A stretch of 64,000 bases of DNA, taken from the NCBI GenBank assembly GCA_013397935.1, contig VZRN01005622.1, positions 4,156,349-4,220,348 of the forward strand, read 5' to 3'. Under the pieces are notes generated by a model, which was not told where the DNA came from, did not search any database, and worked only from the letters and a program-made list of their open reading frames with translations. This DNA comes from Dasyornis broadbenti. Its lineage: Eukaryota > Chordata > Aves > Passeriformes > Dasyornithidae. Positions 49,690-62,775 of the stretch are shown piece after piece. Position 1 is the first letter of the stretch, and each line of letters starts with the position of its first letter. Made by a program: the position numbers and the translations under genes.

Positions 49690-49835
49690 TAAGGCAAAAA
49701 TATGTATCTATAAAAATATATAAATATAACAATGTATATAACAATCATATTCTATTGTATATAATATATAACAATATATTATGATATATCTATAATAAGA
49801 TAGATAACAACCTATAACAATATAAATCTGTAATG
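49690..49835. repeat. AT-rich degenerate repeat with recurring TATAACAAT unit
   Basis: About 145 bases of nearly pure A/T. The motif ATAACAAT recurs four times, with a related ATAACAACC and one inverted ATTGTATATA, separated by variable AT-rich spacers. It looks like a decayed minisatellite or expanded AT microsatellite. Confidence 0.7.
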
Positions 49836-52800
49836 ATAATTTTCTCTGGAACTCTGTGTTATGAGAGTCTGTGATGGCACAAAGTAAATGCAGATGGGTT
49901 CCAGAGACTCAGAATACCTACAGGTCCATGTATTCTCATTTATCCCATCACAATTATTCATATTTCACATTCTTTGAGGGAAAAAAAAAAAAAACTGGAA
50001 TGAAAGAAGACACAAGAACATTTGTCACTTTTTACCAGGATATAGCATTTTGAATACTTAAGTATTTCTGTAGCATATTTATCAATAGTTGGTTAATGTA
50101 AGACTAGTGCACAATCACCTGATTTGTTCATTGCATCAAAAGTCATGGATATTTTTGTAACATTTGTGAGGATTTCAACATAAATTTGGCAAATTCTACC
50201 AAAACAAAACAAATTGGAAGAGATACTGGGCTTAAGTTTTTTATATTCTATATTGACAAACTACTGAATTGCAGACAGGCCATAAAACAGGCCTTTGCAC
50301 TGCAACATTATAAACATTTGTGATGTCTTCTATTTATAGATGCTTTTCTCGAGAAGCTAAATGACAAATTTGAACTTAACAATGCAACGACCTCCAGTTT
50401 TATACAGCTCTGCTGACCGTGCACTTTAGCAAAACTATTGTGATTTTGAAAAATCAGCCTGTCTCTAACCTGTCTCCTGGATTCTCCACTAAGTAATTAC
50501 ATTTTTATATTGCTGAAACTACTGAATTCAGTAAAGTAAATAGTTGTGCGACAGAGGAATAAAATTGCAGAGGATGGTAGACATCTGAGAGCCCTGGAGT
50601 AAAGATATTGTGCAATATTCAAACTAGCTGGGAATAGGTAAGAGGGAAACAGATGTTGTAAGGTTCAAAAATAAAAGTAAATGAACCCCAGGATGAGGAA
50701 TTAGAATCCCCCAACATGAATATCAGTTTTCTTCTTGTGAAGACCTCAGTGGCTGATGATTTGTAAAATAAGTCCGGTCACTTGTCTGCATCAGGAAGAC
50801 TGCCAAGCTCACGATCTAGAGGCACACTGGAAAGGTGACCAGAACATCAGAAATGTGAGGTCTTTTTGCATTAATCAGATAATTTAGACAGAATATTTAC
50901 TGGACTAACAGTAAATTATCAGCACTGTGTATACGGTGTAGTACAGAAGATTTTCAGTGTAACAAATCAGTGGAAAACGGGCAAACTCATCTGTGAACCC
51001 TTATAGCTGGGTTGGTGAAAAACCAAGCCTCTGCAAAAACTTTTGTAAGAGGAAGCCTACAGTCATTATAGAAGACTGGGAATGAATGCAGCAGGTGTTC
51101 ATCCTGTGTTCTGGCAATTATCTCATTTACTGTAAAATTAAAGAATTTTGGCCAACCCAGGTGCTTCAGGATCACTAATGATCCAAGGAAAGCAGACAAA
51201 CAGTAGTTACATCAATTTATGATCTAGCTGCGACTCACGCCAGCCAGACTTTGCCTGGGTAAGTGGCAGGGTCTGTGAAGGAAACCTTCCTAAATATCTG
51301 GGAGAAAGAGGAGAAAGTAGATGGCAGTCAGTGCAAGCTGACAATAGGTGGACACTGAATGGAAGCCGATACTTGCTTTAAAAGCCTCTGCTCATAGTCC
51401 TGTGTGATCAGAGATCTCTGTCTCTGCTCCTTTGTCATGACCCAGCTGAACACAGACTGTTTTTATTATGGCTTTACCTGTAAAGGACACAATCAGGTAG
51501 ACTGACAGGGAAATAAGGAAGGAGAAAACCAAATCCAACCCTTTACTAAAGGCATCCACTCTGCTCCAGAAATATCTGCCCTCTCCTTTTTTAGAAGAAA
51601 TGGCTGAGCTGAGGGAATGGCACATTTAGCAAGGACTAAGTCTTTGAGATGTAGATTCTTGCAAACCAGCCGGTTGCTGCAGTAGCAACTGCCTGCTGTG
51701 AGTTGATGTGTAACACTGTATGAGCTTGAAAAGGAGGCCCAGAATCTGAAAGATTGTATCAGCTGGGGATGGACCACAAGCCAAAAGAAAGCAGAGATGC
51801 ATTAGGACCAGAAAAAGCTGTCAGTCTTTGTTTGAAGTTTATGTGATAGAGACAGGCAAGCCTTAAATTATGACCAGGGCGCATTTTAAGACCTGTAGTG
51901 GGCGGCCTGGACACAGAAATTCATTTAGTTTTAGGGCCTGTAGACACTGGAACAGTACAGAAAGAGCTAGCAACCCATATGATGGAAGAAGTGATTCTAG
52001 GGGACACTAAATAATAGCAAGCAAGAAAAGCAAACAAAAAGTCCATCACCAAAGTGAAACAAAACCAGGTGGAAGATTACTGCATTTATCAAATAATGAG
52101 AAGTAAATTTTCTTTCTAAGTAGTAATGAAGTAGTTGTTTTATTAGTACATACTTCTACATAAAGTATTCAGGAAACAGAAGTGCCACTAATAATCCTGG
52201 ATATCCTCAGAAACTCATACTAAGGGAGGTGCTGGGCGCCTGGGTAACTAAAATAACTATTAATAATATTTGGTCCTTTTATTTTCCACAGATAACACAG
52301 TATAAGCAATCCCTTCCAAAGGTATAAGATGTGTATCATTTAGTTTTCTTTTCTGTGTAATTTAATTAAGCTGCACACATATAGGAAAAGTGAAAGTCAT
52401 ACCACTTTTCTTTTAACTTAAATGCCATGGCTGATTTTAAAAACAAGAACATGATATAAACCTCGGTAATAAGTGAAAAAGGATCCAACCTAAAGGATTT
52501 ATCTCTAAGCAAGAGAAAACCTGTATGAAGATAGATTAGTTCTTCCTAATGCATGAATATTTACGTTCCTAACAAAAATGTCTGTGTAAGTATCTGTCTT
52601 GGATGAAGATTCCTATATTTATAGAAATGTAGAGTTTTGAGTGTTCTAAGAAGAAACGGTGAATTACCAAGGCATAAGAAATTTCCTTATGGAAAATTGT
52701 ATTGCATATAATACAATCACCTATGGCAACGGATTGCAGACCTGTAAGTGTAGCTCTGTATCACTGGGATTGCGAAGGCTGCACCTTCAGTTGTTGTACT

Positions 52801-55368
52801 GGGGATATTTTAAGACAGAAAATAGTGGAAACCATGGCTCCCTAAACTGATAGGGTATCAAAATGTGACTTATAATACATAACCTTATGTGACTATTCAA
52901 TTAATTCAGGTAACTTTGGAGATCTAGAGGTAGAGCAGTTCTGAGATGAGAGATACGCATTTATGAAGATGGATAATTGAATGTGATAGATGTTCTTCAT
53001 AGTCTCTTTAGGCAGATTCCAGAAAAGCAATAGCTCAAGACATGCATTACAAATGTAAGGAAATTAGTTTTCCATGTTTTGATGAATGCTTAGGCCAGAA
53101 TTTGACCAGGATGCAATTATGAAATAGCTGCACAATGGCTGTCATTGTGACATTATCTATCTAGGACCCAGTTCTGTTCACATACATTCAGAAATCACTG
53201 GGCACTATCTCAAAGTATGTAACATGCACGCTGAAAGGCACATATGAAATGTAAAGATACAAATTATGCCATTACTTTAAAAGTAAGACTATGGTCTCTG
53301 ACATCTACAGAAACCTGAGCTTAGCTTTACACCCTACAGTTGTAATTTTAGTTGCTTAGTGGTTGTACAAATGGTTATACATAAATATACTCTCAGACCC
53401 TTAAGTGTGCTAAAAAATTTTCTGTATAACAAGTATGCATTGCATATGTGTCTATATATGTGCATTATTAATAAGGGTGTTTTGGTTTTTTTCCAAATTA
53501 ATCTGATATTTTTGACAATTATACTGTTATAATATTCATTGGACTACGGCAAGTTCTTAGTTCCATACTTGGTGTTTTCTTCTGTCTACAGTAAGATTTT
53601 AAGTGTAGCACTAAGAATCTGGTCCCTGTCCCATCTTTCTGCTCATTCAAGACACTGGAGGTCCCACCTGAGAATCAATTGGGTCAACTGCCTCTGCCTG
53701 CCATAAAAAATACTGACAATACCAGAAATAATACTGACAAGATCTAAAAGGCTGTCAGTGGAAAGCATTTTGGACTTCCAAAAATTCTGCATTTCACACA
53801 CAGTTTCCACCAGATTCATCTGTTTTTCCTGCAGTGAACTCAGGATAGACTTGAATTCATGAATACAACTTAGATACTATTCTGCTTTTTGAAAACTAAA
53901 ATAGTTCCATACATACCAATGAATTTATATTGACAGAGCTGTCAGAGCATTAGCAGTCTGCATCTCCTCCTTTCTTCTCACCTCACTTGACCTCCCGAAG
54001 GATTAAATGTGTTACCCTCTGAACGATTATCTGGCAACCTCTCTCTTCTGAGTAAAAGGCCAGGCAGCCTAAATGCCTGTAGTGTTCCAGGGAAGAATGT
54101 GGGACTATGCAACCAAGAAACGCCCAAGGTAAGATCATCCCTCAAGGGTTTTAGGAAAGACCTGACAATGAACAGCAAGAAAGTAAAATTGCTGTTGCTG
54201 CTGGGGTGTTTCATTCTCAGTTCTAAGTATTGGATATAAAGCATACAATATTTGGTGTTAACAAGTTGCTTGTTTAATAGTAATATATTGTTACAAAAGC
54301 CGATGCAATAATAGCAAGAATGCTCCTCTGGGGCAACTATCCCGGAGAGCTCAAGCTACTTATTTTCTAAGATTTAGAAATAAACACACATTGGTAAGAC
54401 AGAGGTGACAGTTACCAAGTATTGTGGTATGGCATTAAAGAGGGAGTCCAGAATGTTTTATGTTCTTCCCCCAATACATAAACACATATGCAAACACCAG
54501 GAAATAGCAGTACTGGGAATTGTAGAAAGTTGTTACTATTGGCAGCAATTACTTTTGAGAAATAGATATATAAAAGTATCTATAACATCCAAAAATAAGA
54601 CGATATCCCTGAAGACTTTTTTTTGTATTTTGTATCTGTGAACTGTTTCACAAATTCCTACTTGATTTTTTTAGTAAGACTCACAGACATTTTCACAACA
54701 AATATTGTTCTACATCTGCTGATATTTTACAATTGGTATCACACTTTGAAGTGTCTTGATTAATGTGTAAACAACTTTGAAATATATTTACATTTTTTGA
54801 CACTCTGTTATAGGAAATGAGGACACCAAATCACAACCATGCTGCAATATTGTGAAACCAAGAAGCAGTCATTATTTAGGACTTTCAGGTTGTTGGAATG
54901 TCTTCTTATTTTGCTCTGAATGGTAAATGAAAATGGCATTCCCATCAACTGTGCTTACACAGGAATTTTACAACCCTGAAACTGCCTTTTTAGTGTTTCA
55001 GATTGTATATTTGTTCTGATCTTTGAAGATGTGTTGTTATGTAAAGCTCCTGAAACCATGACAGGGCAAAGGCAATACCTTAAAAGATAGTATCAATACC
55101 CTACATTTCTTATAAACCCCAACCCCAAAATTCTCAACCCTATAAACTAATTAATAGATATGCCAAGAGATCCTTGGAATGTTTGCTGCAATTTTCAAGG
55201 ATATGTGCTTTCTTCTTCATATGTAATCAAACAGTTGAAGCCTTGCTAGCAGTACACTTTAATTATGGAACAGTGACACGATGTTTGGCAGCAGCTGTGC
55301 AACTCTGACCATTTCTTTTCTCCAATGTGTCTCACCTTGGCGAATCCAAAGATAGGGATAAGTGTCAT
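49836..55368. other. AT-rich desert, no gene seen
   Basis: An A run at about 49980-49994. No repeat family is recognised over about 5.5 kb. All frames are under 95 codons and without domains. Confidence 0.5.
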
Positions 55369-55370
55369 GG

Positions 55371-55478
55371 GATCATAGAATAGTTTGGGTCGGAAGGGAC
55401 CTTTAAAGGTCACCCACTACAACTGCCCTGCAATGAGCTACAGCTCCATGTCCAAAGTTTGACCTCTCTGGGAAGACT
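55371..55478 (-). mobile_element. CR1 LINE 3' end, short fragment, minus orientation
   Basis: 'gatcatagaatagtttgggtcggaagggacctttaaaggtcacc' is the reverse complement of the CR1 3' terminus, followed by the degraded 'ctgccctgcaatgagctac' block. About 100 bases remain. Confidence 0.9.
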
Positions 55479-58140
55479 ACCGAGACAAAGGATAATTATA
55501 TTTTTAGGAGGGATATTTGCATTAAATCTGGATGACAACTCTGCAGTTAATTCCTTATGGGTCCTTTAATAAATAACATGGGAAAATATGGCTGGGCAGT
55601 GTGGCAAAATAAGCTAATTTTCTTTCAAATCTTGAACTCCACTTTGTGTTAGGTACTGAATGTGCAGAAACCAGTCCAAAAGTGGCAAGCTGCGACCGGT
55701 ACTATAACATGCTCAAATGTCTGACACCTCTATAAAGCACAGGGGATCCTTAATGAAAGAAAAGATTTTTTTTCCTAACTTAGCTCCTATGGTTTATCAT
55801 CTCTGCCATCTTTTGCAAAATAAGTGGAAAATATTAGTGATCAAAATAGAGGTGCTGCATAATAGGAGTAACCATTTTTCTCTTCAAAACTTAGATTTCT
55901 CTTTGAACTTTGCATATTAAAAAAATATCTAAATTGCTTTTATAATTTTAACTATACAGTTACTGCTCAGCATCACCATGCAAAACTTTAAAGTATACAT
56001 AACTTAAGCATGAACATCCTTTGAAAGACTACTCCAGAGTAATTGATATACTCCAGCCTCACTGGTGACTGGGTGCCAGACACACGCCTTAGACACCACT
56101 CCTATATGATCCACTGCTGTCCCCATAAAAGAGCAGCTATTCCCAACTGTCCTCCTCTTTCTGCTTCTACTGGCAGCAGCAGCTGGCAGCTTTGTATCCA
56201 TCCCTGACAAATGCACAAAGAGACATTCAGCTGTTGGGACAATGCTCATTGTCTGAACTGCCGGTTTTGCCTCCAGGTAGAGGACTAAATAGCAGCGTCC
56301 TGAGAGCCAGCCTCAGCTCATGGTAGGAATCATGGTGATCAAAATAACATTTGCCTTTGTATCTTGGAGTTACTTGTGACAAAGCAGGCAGATAAAATCA
56401 TGCCCAAGTTGTAAAATAAACACTAGTAGATATAAATGGTATGCTTATCCATTTCCTGGTTCACAGTTTTAAATATGTCATTGGGGCTTTGTCTGTTACA
56501 GGGACAGGGGCTATCTGCAGAATTTAACTCCCTGAAATTCAAGGTTGCTTGGATATGAGGCTGGATGCTGTGTCATTTTCTACTAAAAATGAAGTTTAGG
56601 AAGAGGTCCCTGTCTCCAGGGAGGTTCAAGTCACAGCTACATTCCTACACAAATTGCTAAAGATCATTTATAGCTGTCTCTCTTGTGTTTATGCTGAAAA
56701 GCTAACAACAGTGCTGTGAACTTGCTTGAGCTTCCTGACAACGAATAAAACACCAAAAATGTGCTAAGACTGAAGCTCCTGTTTCCAATGCTCGGGCATT
56801 CAAAGGCTGCAGGAATTGCCCTCCCACCTTCATTTCAACAGCAGTTGCCCTCTCCAGTACAAAACACCTGGAAAGGCCCAAAGAAGCAGCACACGTGACA
56901 TTCAACTATTGTAAAAAACCCAATTTCCTACCTCTTGAGAATAAGCTGGAATTTCTCTTCTCCTTTTAGTTTGCCAAGCTAGTTAACTGTGAGAGTGAAC
57001 CATTCACAAAAGAACACAATGCACATAATATCATGAAAGAAGCAAAAAGAAGATGGTAAGAGCTGTTGAATGTTGGTTTAGCGCCATCACTGAAATCACT
57101 GCCACGCAGAAAGTTTTGAGAAGCCTGGGTAATTTTCAAAACAGCTTTTCAGTCTCCAGTGACTGAAGAAATGGTGGCTACTGTGAAAAAAAGAAATCTT
57201 GATCTATTAGAGCTGGATATGACAGGTAGTTCCTCTACAACATAGATGCTACTTCTTTCAATAACCAAACCAAAACTCCTTGGGCCTTCTGATGGGGAAA
57301 CTGCTCTAGCAAACACAGCCTACTGCCCTACAGTCTTAGGACAGAATAATTGTTGCACTCCATATGGAAAAAAATAACAAAATTATTTTCATTTTTGCCT
57401 GTGTAGTTAGAAACTGTTACAAGGAAGGAAATATGGTGTAGTTAAGTGTACACACACTGTTGATGAAACAAATCATTACACAAACTTTCACTGTAGCCAG
57501 TTTTGGGTGAAGTAATAAATAAACTCTTAGTGTTCACCACACACTGTGCTGTTAGTCATCTGGCAGACAGGAAGGAAAAACAGCACTTAAACTCAGAGGA
57601 AGCCAAGACAGGGGGGATGTCTCAAACTGAGGACAACAATTTTGGTGACGGTTGTGGGAACAAGTTAAGGTATCTAGAAGCTGCAAAGTTTATGAACCGT
57701 GGCTGAAAAGCGTTCAAAAGAGGCTTCTAAATAAACTTTCTCACTACATGTCTAAACAAAGCAAAATTGCTGGACCTTAAATAAAAGTGCTCAGTGCTGG
57801 CCTAGAGGCATGGTCAGGCTGGTGATTAATTGCCTTGGATATTTGGTGGCCTATCCAAAAATGAGACATGCTGATATTAGGTCAAAAACTTCCACAGCAA
57901 TCTACCTGTGCTACTCAGCATTTAGAGCTGCACTAGGATCAGCTGAACTAATCTTACCACGTTTGGAATTTTTTATGTGTCCGATAAAGCGACATTTTGC
58001 TGTACAGACATGGTGTTTATAAGAACTCATGGATGTCCCCAGAGTCTTGTTTTGCTGAGCTGTCTGTGAGCACACCAGCACCCTATCAAACAGTCGAGAA
58101 ATGTATTCCAGCCCTCATGATGATGCCACATCTGCTTGGC
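55479..58140. other. Non-coding DNA, no gene seen
   Basis: Mixed AT-rich DNA. No repeat or coding sequence is recognised. It leads up to the GC-rich gap region without any gradual rise in GC. Confidence 0.5.
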
Positions 58141-58836
58141 GGGGGGGGGGTTTGATGTNNNNNNNNNNNNNNNNNNNNNNNNNNNNNNNNNNNNNNNNNN
58201 NNNNNNNNNNNNNNNNNNNNNNNNNNNNNNNNNNNNNNNNNNNNNNNNNNNNNNNNNNNNNNNNNNNNNNNNNNNNNNNNNNNNNNNNNNNNNNNNNNNN
58301 NNNNNNNNNNNNNNNNNNNNNNNNNNNNNNNNNNNNNNNNNNNNNNNNNNNNNNNNNNNNNNNNNNNNNNNNNNNNNNNNNNNNNNNNNNNNNNNNNNNN
58401 NNNNNNNNNNNNNNNNNNNNNNNNNNNNNNNNNNNNNNNNNNNNNNNNNNNNNNNNNNNNNNNNNNNNNNNNNNNNNNNNNNNNNNNNNNNNNNNNNNNN
58501 NNNNNNNNNNNNNNNNNNNNNNNNNNNNNNNNNNNNNNNNNNNNNNNNNNNNNNNNNNNNNNNNNNNNNNNNNNNNNNNNNNNNNNNNNNNNNNNNNNNN
58601 NNNNNNNNNNNNNNNNNNNNNNNNNNNNNNNNNNNNNNNNNNNNNNNNNNNNNNNNNNNNNNNNNNNNNNNNNNNNNNNNNNNNNNNNNNNNNNNNNNNN
58701 NNNNNNNNNNNNNNNNNNNNNNNNNNNNNNNNNNNNNNNNNNNNNNNNNNNNNNNNNNNNNNNNNNNNNNNNNNNNNNNNNNNNNNNNNNNNNNNNNNNN
58801 NNNNNNNNNNNNNNNNNNNNNNNNNNNNNNNNNNNN
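58141..58836. other. Assembly gap (678 N) preceded by a 10-base G run
   Basis: Ns occupy 58159-58836. The left flank is ordinary DNA ending in a run of ten G (58141-58150). The right flank is extremely GC-rich. This is the usual picture of a CpG island lost to GC-biased sequencing. Frames of 309-357 codons drawn across it consist mostly of unknown residues and are not evidence of a gene. Confidence 0.97.
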
Positions 58837-59115
58837 CCTCCCCTCGGCCGGGGCGGCTCCGCTTCCCTTCCGGCGGAGGTGCCGCCGCCGCGGGCGGAGC
58901 TGTCGCCGGGGCTCGGCGAGGCCTCCTGGCCCGGGGCGCTGCAGGGAGGCCTCGCCCGCGGGCCTCCCGCCGGCCTGGTGTGGGCCGGGCCATCTCGTCG
59001 GTACCTGGCCCTCCCCGGGGCTCTGGGGCAGCGCTGAGCCCCATGGGCTATCCCGAGAGAGGCGGAGGGGCGGCGGTGCCACCCGGGCGAGCCGGGCCCC
59101 TGGGGCGCAGCTGGG
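58837..59115. promoter_or_regulatory. CpG island (right part), likely promoter or first-exon region of an unidentified gene
   Basis: About 280 bases with roughly 80% GC and dozens of CpGs in a window that is otherwise AT-rich and CpG-poor. GCGG, CCGCCGCC and GGGGCGG blocks give several possible Sp1/GC boxes. In vertebrates such islands usually mark promoters. Both orientation and gene are unknown, because the left part lies in the gap. An ATG at 59043 opens a frame that runs straight into the neighbouring CR1, so it is unlikely to be the true start. Confidence 0.72.
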
Positions 59116-59124
59116 GACAGCTTG

Positions 59125-59640
59125 GGATACTCAGGGAATTACAGGAGGGCTGGCGTTGGAAGGGACCTTAAAGATCACCCCTTTTCAACCTCCCTGCCGC
59201 GGACAGTGACACCTTCCACTTGTTCAAGGTTGTCGAGAGCTGCATCCAACCTGGCTTTGAACGTTTACAGGGGTGGGGCAGCCACAACTTCTCTGGGTAA
59301 CCTGTTCCAGTGCCTCACCACCCTTACAGTAAAGAAATTTTTCCTAGTATCTAATCCAAACCTACTCTTAGCATGACTCTATTTCCCCTTGACCTGTCAC
59401 TACATGTAAATAGTCTAGCCCCATCTTTTCCCTGAAAGTTCCCTTCAGGTACTCTAAGGTTGCCATTAGGTCACCTCTAAGCCTTCTCTTTTACAGGCTG
59501 CACAATCCCAGTTCTCTCAGCCTTTCCTCATAGGTGCTCTATCCCTCTGATCAACCTGGTGGCTTCTTCTGGACTTGTTCCAACAGGTCAATGCCCTTCC
59601 TGTGTTGGGGATCCCAGAGATGGATGCAGTCAGGACGTGA
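59125..59640 (-). mobile_element. CR1 LINE 3' part, minus orientation, about 500 bases
   Basis: Reverse complement of CR1 ORF2 end and 3' UTR. From the left: 'ggcgttggaagggaccttaaagatcacc', 'catccaacctggctttgaac', 'ggggcagccacaacttctctgggtaacctgttccagtgcctcaccaccc', 'gtaaagaaatttttcctagtatctaatcc', 'ttaggtcacctctaagccttctcttttacaggctg', 'cagttctctcagcctttcctcat' and 'gatggatgcagtc'. It begins within about 20 bases of the CpG island. The order is intact but the frames are broken. Confidence 0.95.
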
Positions 59641-62254
59641 GGGTGATGCACTGAGCTGTTGTCACTAACAAAACTGTTTTTCTGTTTAGCTGCAATAATC
59701 TGTAAATAAACTGCTCCTGAGTCTTGTCCTTCTGGAGAATTTTCCTGCAGGCGCATGTTTTGAGGTATCCCTGAACCGCCAGCTCAGCTGTTTGGCAGAC
59801 CTGCAATGTGTGAAGTAGCAGAGTGTGTGTTAGGTTGGTGCTGGATGACTGGTCTGAGCATCCCTTTTTTTGTGCCTCTCGCTGGGAACTGTGACACCAA
59901 CCCTCTGTCCAGGGCCTGGGTGAGAGCCTGCTAGCAGCAGCTTGGGCAGGGTAGGCCTGCATCCTGCAGAGCCAGGCTACTGGCCTGGAAAAGCTGCTGA
60001 AACCTCACCCGCCGGCTGAACACAGCCATTGGGAGCTTTTATGCTGCACATTTATATGTTGTGTTTCACTAGTGGCCCTCTGGGAATCAAAATAATTGTG
60101 GTACTGGCCAATGCCCTGTGTCCCAGAAGTCTGGAAAAGTCTGTGTGTGGGAGGGATGTAAGAGGGAATATAATTTTTTTTTTAAAGAGTCTTTTTTTTT
60201 TTTTTTTCTGTTTCTATGTTCTACATGGTTTAGCATTACCAGGTGTCTTGTTGGCCTCTGGTATTGAGTAGTGGTAAGTCCAGATCTTGCAAAATAGGAT
60301 TAAGGATTGAGTAAACTATTAGGCTGACTTGCAGAGCATTTTCTTAGACTAATCTCTTAATGACAGAACAACTGAGAGTTTTATAGAATGGTTCCTGACA
60401 AGCTCCTGGCCATGCATGCAGTGCTGTAAAACACTGAATTTTTTCGGTGGGGTACCAGGGTGTAGGAATTAATAAGTGAGTAGGTATGGCTCTTAATAAA
60501 AGTGGTCATTAAAACTTTTAGGCTTCCCAAATGTGCCTGCCATCAAAACAGGCATATTGTGGGTAGTGGTGTTTCTATTTCTGAGGATAGTATGACTGTA
60601 CTCAGTACAGTGAGTTTGCAAAACTTTTGTGTACTTCTCTGGTTCATGCATCTCAAGAATAGATCTTCACATAGTCCTGTCTGTATCTTGTCACTGTCTG
60701 GCTCCTGAACCTTGAAATGGTCACTTGCCATAGAATTATTGTGGAAACATGTATACTGTTAATTAATTTAAAATAATAAAGGAAAACTTTCGTGGCAGTC
60801 TGTGATAAACTGGATATCTTGTTCTAAGCCCAAAGAAGCAGCACATCCTGTGGATGGTAAAGAATGTCAGGGAGGACAGCTCGTAAGCACAAGGAAGTGC
60901 CTGTTAATGTCTGCATGCAATGGTCATTGCAGTTTCTATGAATTGTGATTTGGTCTGTATTTATTGGCTTCAGGTGTGTTTTTTCAAGTGCACCCAGGAG
61001 AAAGGAGTTTTGAAGCCTAATTTCTGCTTGTGTGAAGAACCAGATCGTTAGCGCCTTCAGTATGTGGGATTTGCTTACTTTATGTCCAGTTCCTGTGCTG
61101 GGGAGGTGGTGAACATCCCTGAACAACTGTGTGCACTGAGTCTGTGAAATCCTGAGCAGTGTGGAACTATGTGATCTTTGTTCCAGGCTGAAGGATCCTG
61201 CTGCATTTAACTGGTGGGTATATTACCCATCACTGTAGTATGGGACTCATTAAATAACCCAATGGATCTGGTTTCCTTCATCATACATGGTACAGAAAAA
61301 CATTGTGATGAAGCTGCCAGGAATATGTGCTGTTAGCAAATCTGTGTGTTAAGAGTTGATTGTCAGCTGCTTGCCATGGCCTCATCATAGGAAGACTATC
61401 TCTAAATATATACTTGGTGTTAGCAAGGAATTTACTTTTGTAGAGTAGCAAAACTGAGTAGAAATGATGTTATTGTGTTGCTGAACCAGTGACAATCTGT
61501 TCATCATTCCTTCTCACACTGCTGTCTGACTTTCTTTAATTTTGCTTCTGATACCCCTGCCCAGTGACTATTTTTTCCCGTGTGAATAGTTTAGACAACA
61601 AAAGTACATGTGGTTTCTCAGTTCAGAAGGTTGAGCTTTTCCTGATAAAGGAGGCAGGAGGCAGATTTGGTGCCTGGCACCCTGTAGCACTAAAAGTGTT
61701 TTACTTGCTTGCATTAGGAAGCTTTGGGAAGGAATAGAAGTGGAAGAGACTTGATCAAATACAATATACATGGATGCATTTCCTGTAGTAGTCTGAATAT
61801 CTTCTTAGAGCTTCCAATGATATTGACCTTACTTAATAATAAACCAAATCATCATGGAGTGATGGAAATTTTATAGCTTATAGTTATCATTCTGTGTGTT
61901 GCCTAAATAAATAAAAATTGGGACTTTTGACAGAGGATTAAGGATGCTTCAGAAGCAAAGCTTTTAAAGATTTGTTGGTGGAGATCCTTATTATGCCTTG
62001 TGCAGTAACATGTGAAATAGTCCTCCCTTTATCTTGCTCTGTAAAATTTCCTTTGTAGAAGTGATGGGAAATAAGAGACTTGGGGCCTGATCTTGGCAGT
62101 GACATCAGCAAGCTGCTGAATTGCCCTTTGGGCTTGAGTCTGTCTGCTGTCTTATCTGTGGCACTGTATTAGCATGGCCAGGTTATTGTTAGTAGAAAAA
62201 TTTCTAGCTGTGTATGCATGACTGTCATAGGTTGCACAGGTGACTTGGTTTGTC
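59641..62254. other. Non-coding DNA, no gene seen
   Basis: T runs at about 60174-60183 and 60192-60206. A 110-codon minus-strand frame (59630-59962) begins in unique DNA and ends at the edge of the CR1, with no recognised domain. Otherwise featureless. It may be first-intron or upstream DNA of the CpG-island gene. Confidence 0.5.
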
Positions 62255-62775
62255 TCGCACTCAAAGATGGACTATTTCTGGTGTTGAATTGGACTGCTCA
62301 GGACCTTGTTGGGTTGTGTTGGGTCTCTGAGGATGTGCTTCCACAGCCTCCTTGGGCAGCCTCTCCCTGTGTTTGGCTACCCAAATTGTGAAAATTTCTT
62401 TTTTTAATACCGTACTTACCTTGATGCAACACAACTTTGTTGCTTTGGGTCTATTTTCCCTATTTACCTTGCAGTACAGCCTGGCTCATTCTGTTCTTTA
62501 GGTACTCCCAGCTACCTGTCCCTGTAGATAGCTTAAACCTGTGTGTGGGTATGAGCAACCCATGCCTCCTCAAGTTAGCTTTTGCTTACCTAGTCTGGGG
62601 AAATGCATCCCTCAGGCTCTACCTGTGTGCTGTAGGTAGTAGATGACAGACCAGGAACAAGAAACTGTCTTCTGGAGACGCTCTAGCCTGTTCCTGCTAT
62701 CTGTGCCTTGAGAAGGTGCAGACCTCTCTTGCTGGGGTTCACATCTGCCTCTTCTACCCTGTGCTGTGCTCTTTC
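62255..62775 (-). mobile_element. Older CR1 LINE fragment, minus orientation, decayed
   Basis: The block 'ccacagcctccttgggcagcctctccctgtgtttggctaccc..attgtgaaaatttc' at about 62341-62400 corresponds to the CR1 block 'ccacaacctccctgggcaacctgttccagtgtttgaccaccctcatggtgaaaaatttc'. Further right, CTCTAGCCTGTTCCTG (62681-62696) and 'gtgccttgagaaggtgc' fit the next landmarks. It is much more diverged than the CR1 at 59.1-59.6 kb. Confidence 0.55.

Noticed and set aside
58027..59209. Open frames of 309-357 codons on both strands across the large gap
   Set aside because: They consist mostly of unknown residues from Ns. The real parts are CpG-island sequence, CR1 or ordinary flanking DNA.
62050..62165. 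Possible MIR-like stretch ('ggggcctgatcttgg' and 'tcttatctgtggcac')
   Set aside because: Only two short similarities with wrong spacing, below what I would call.
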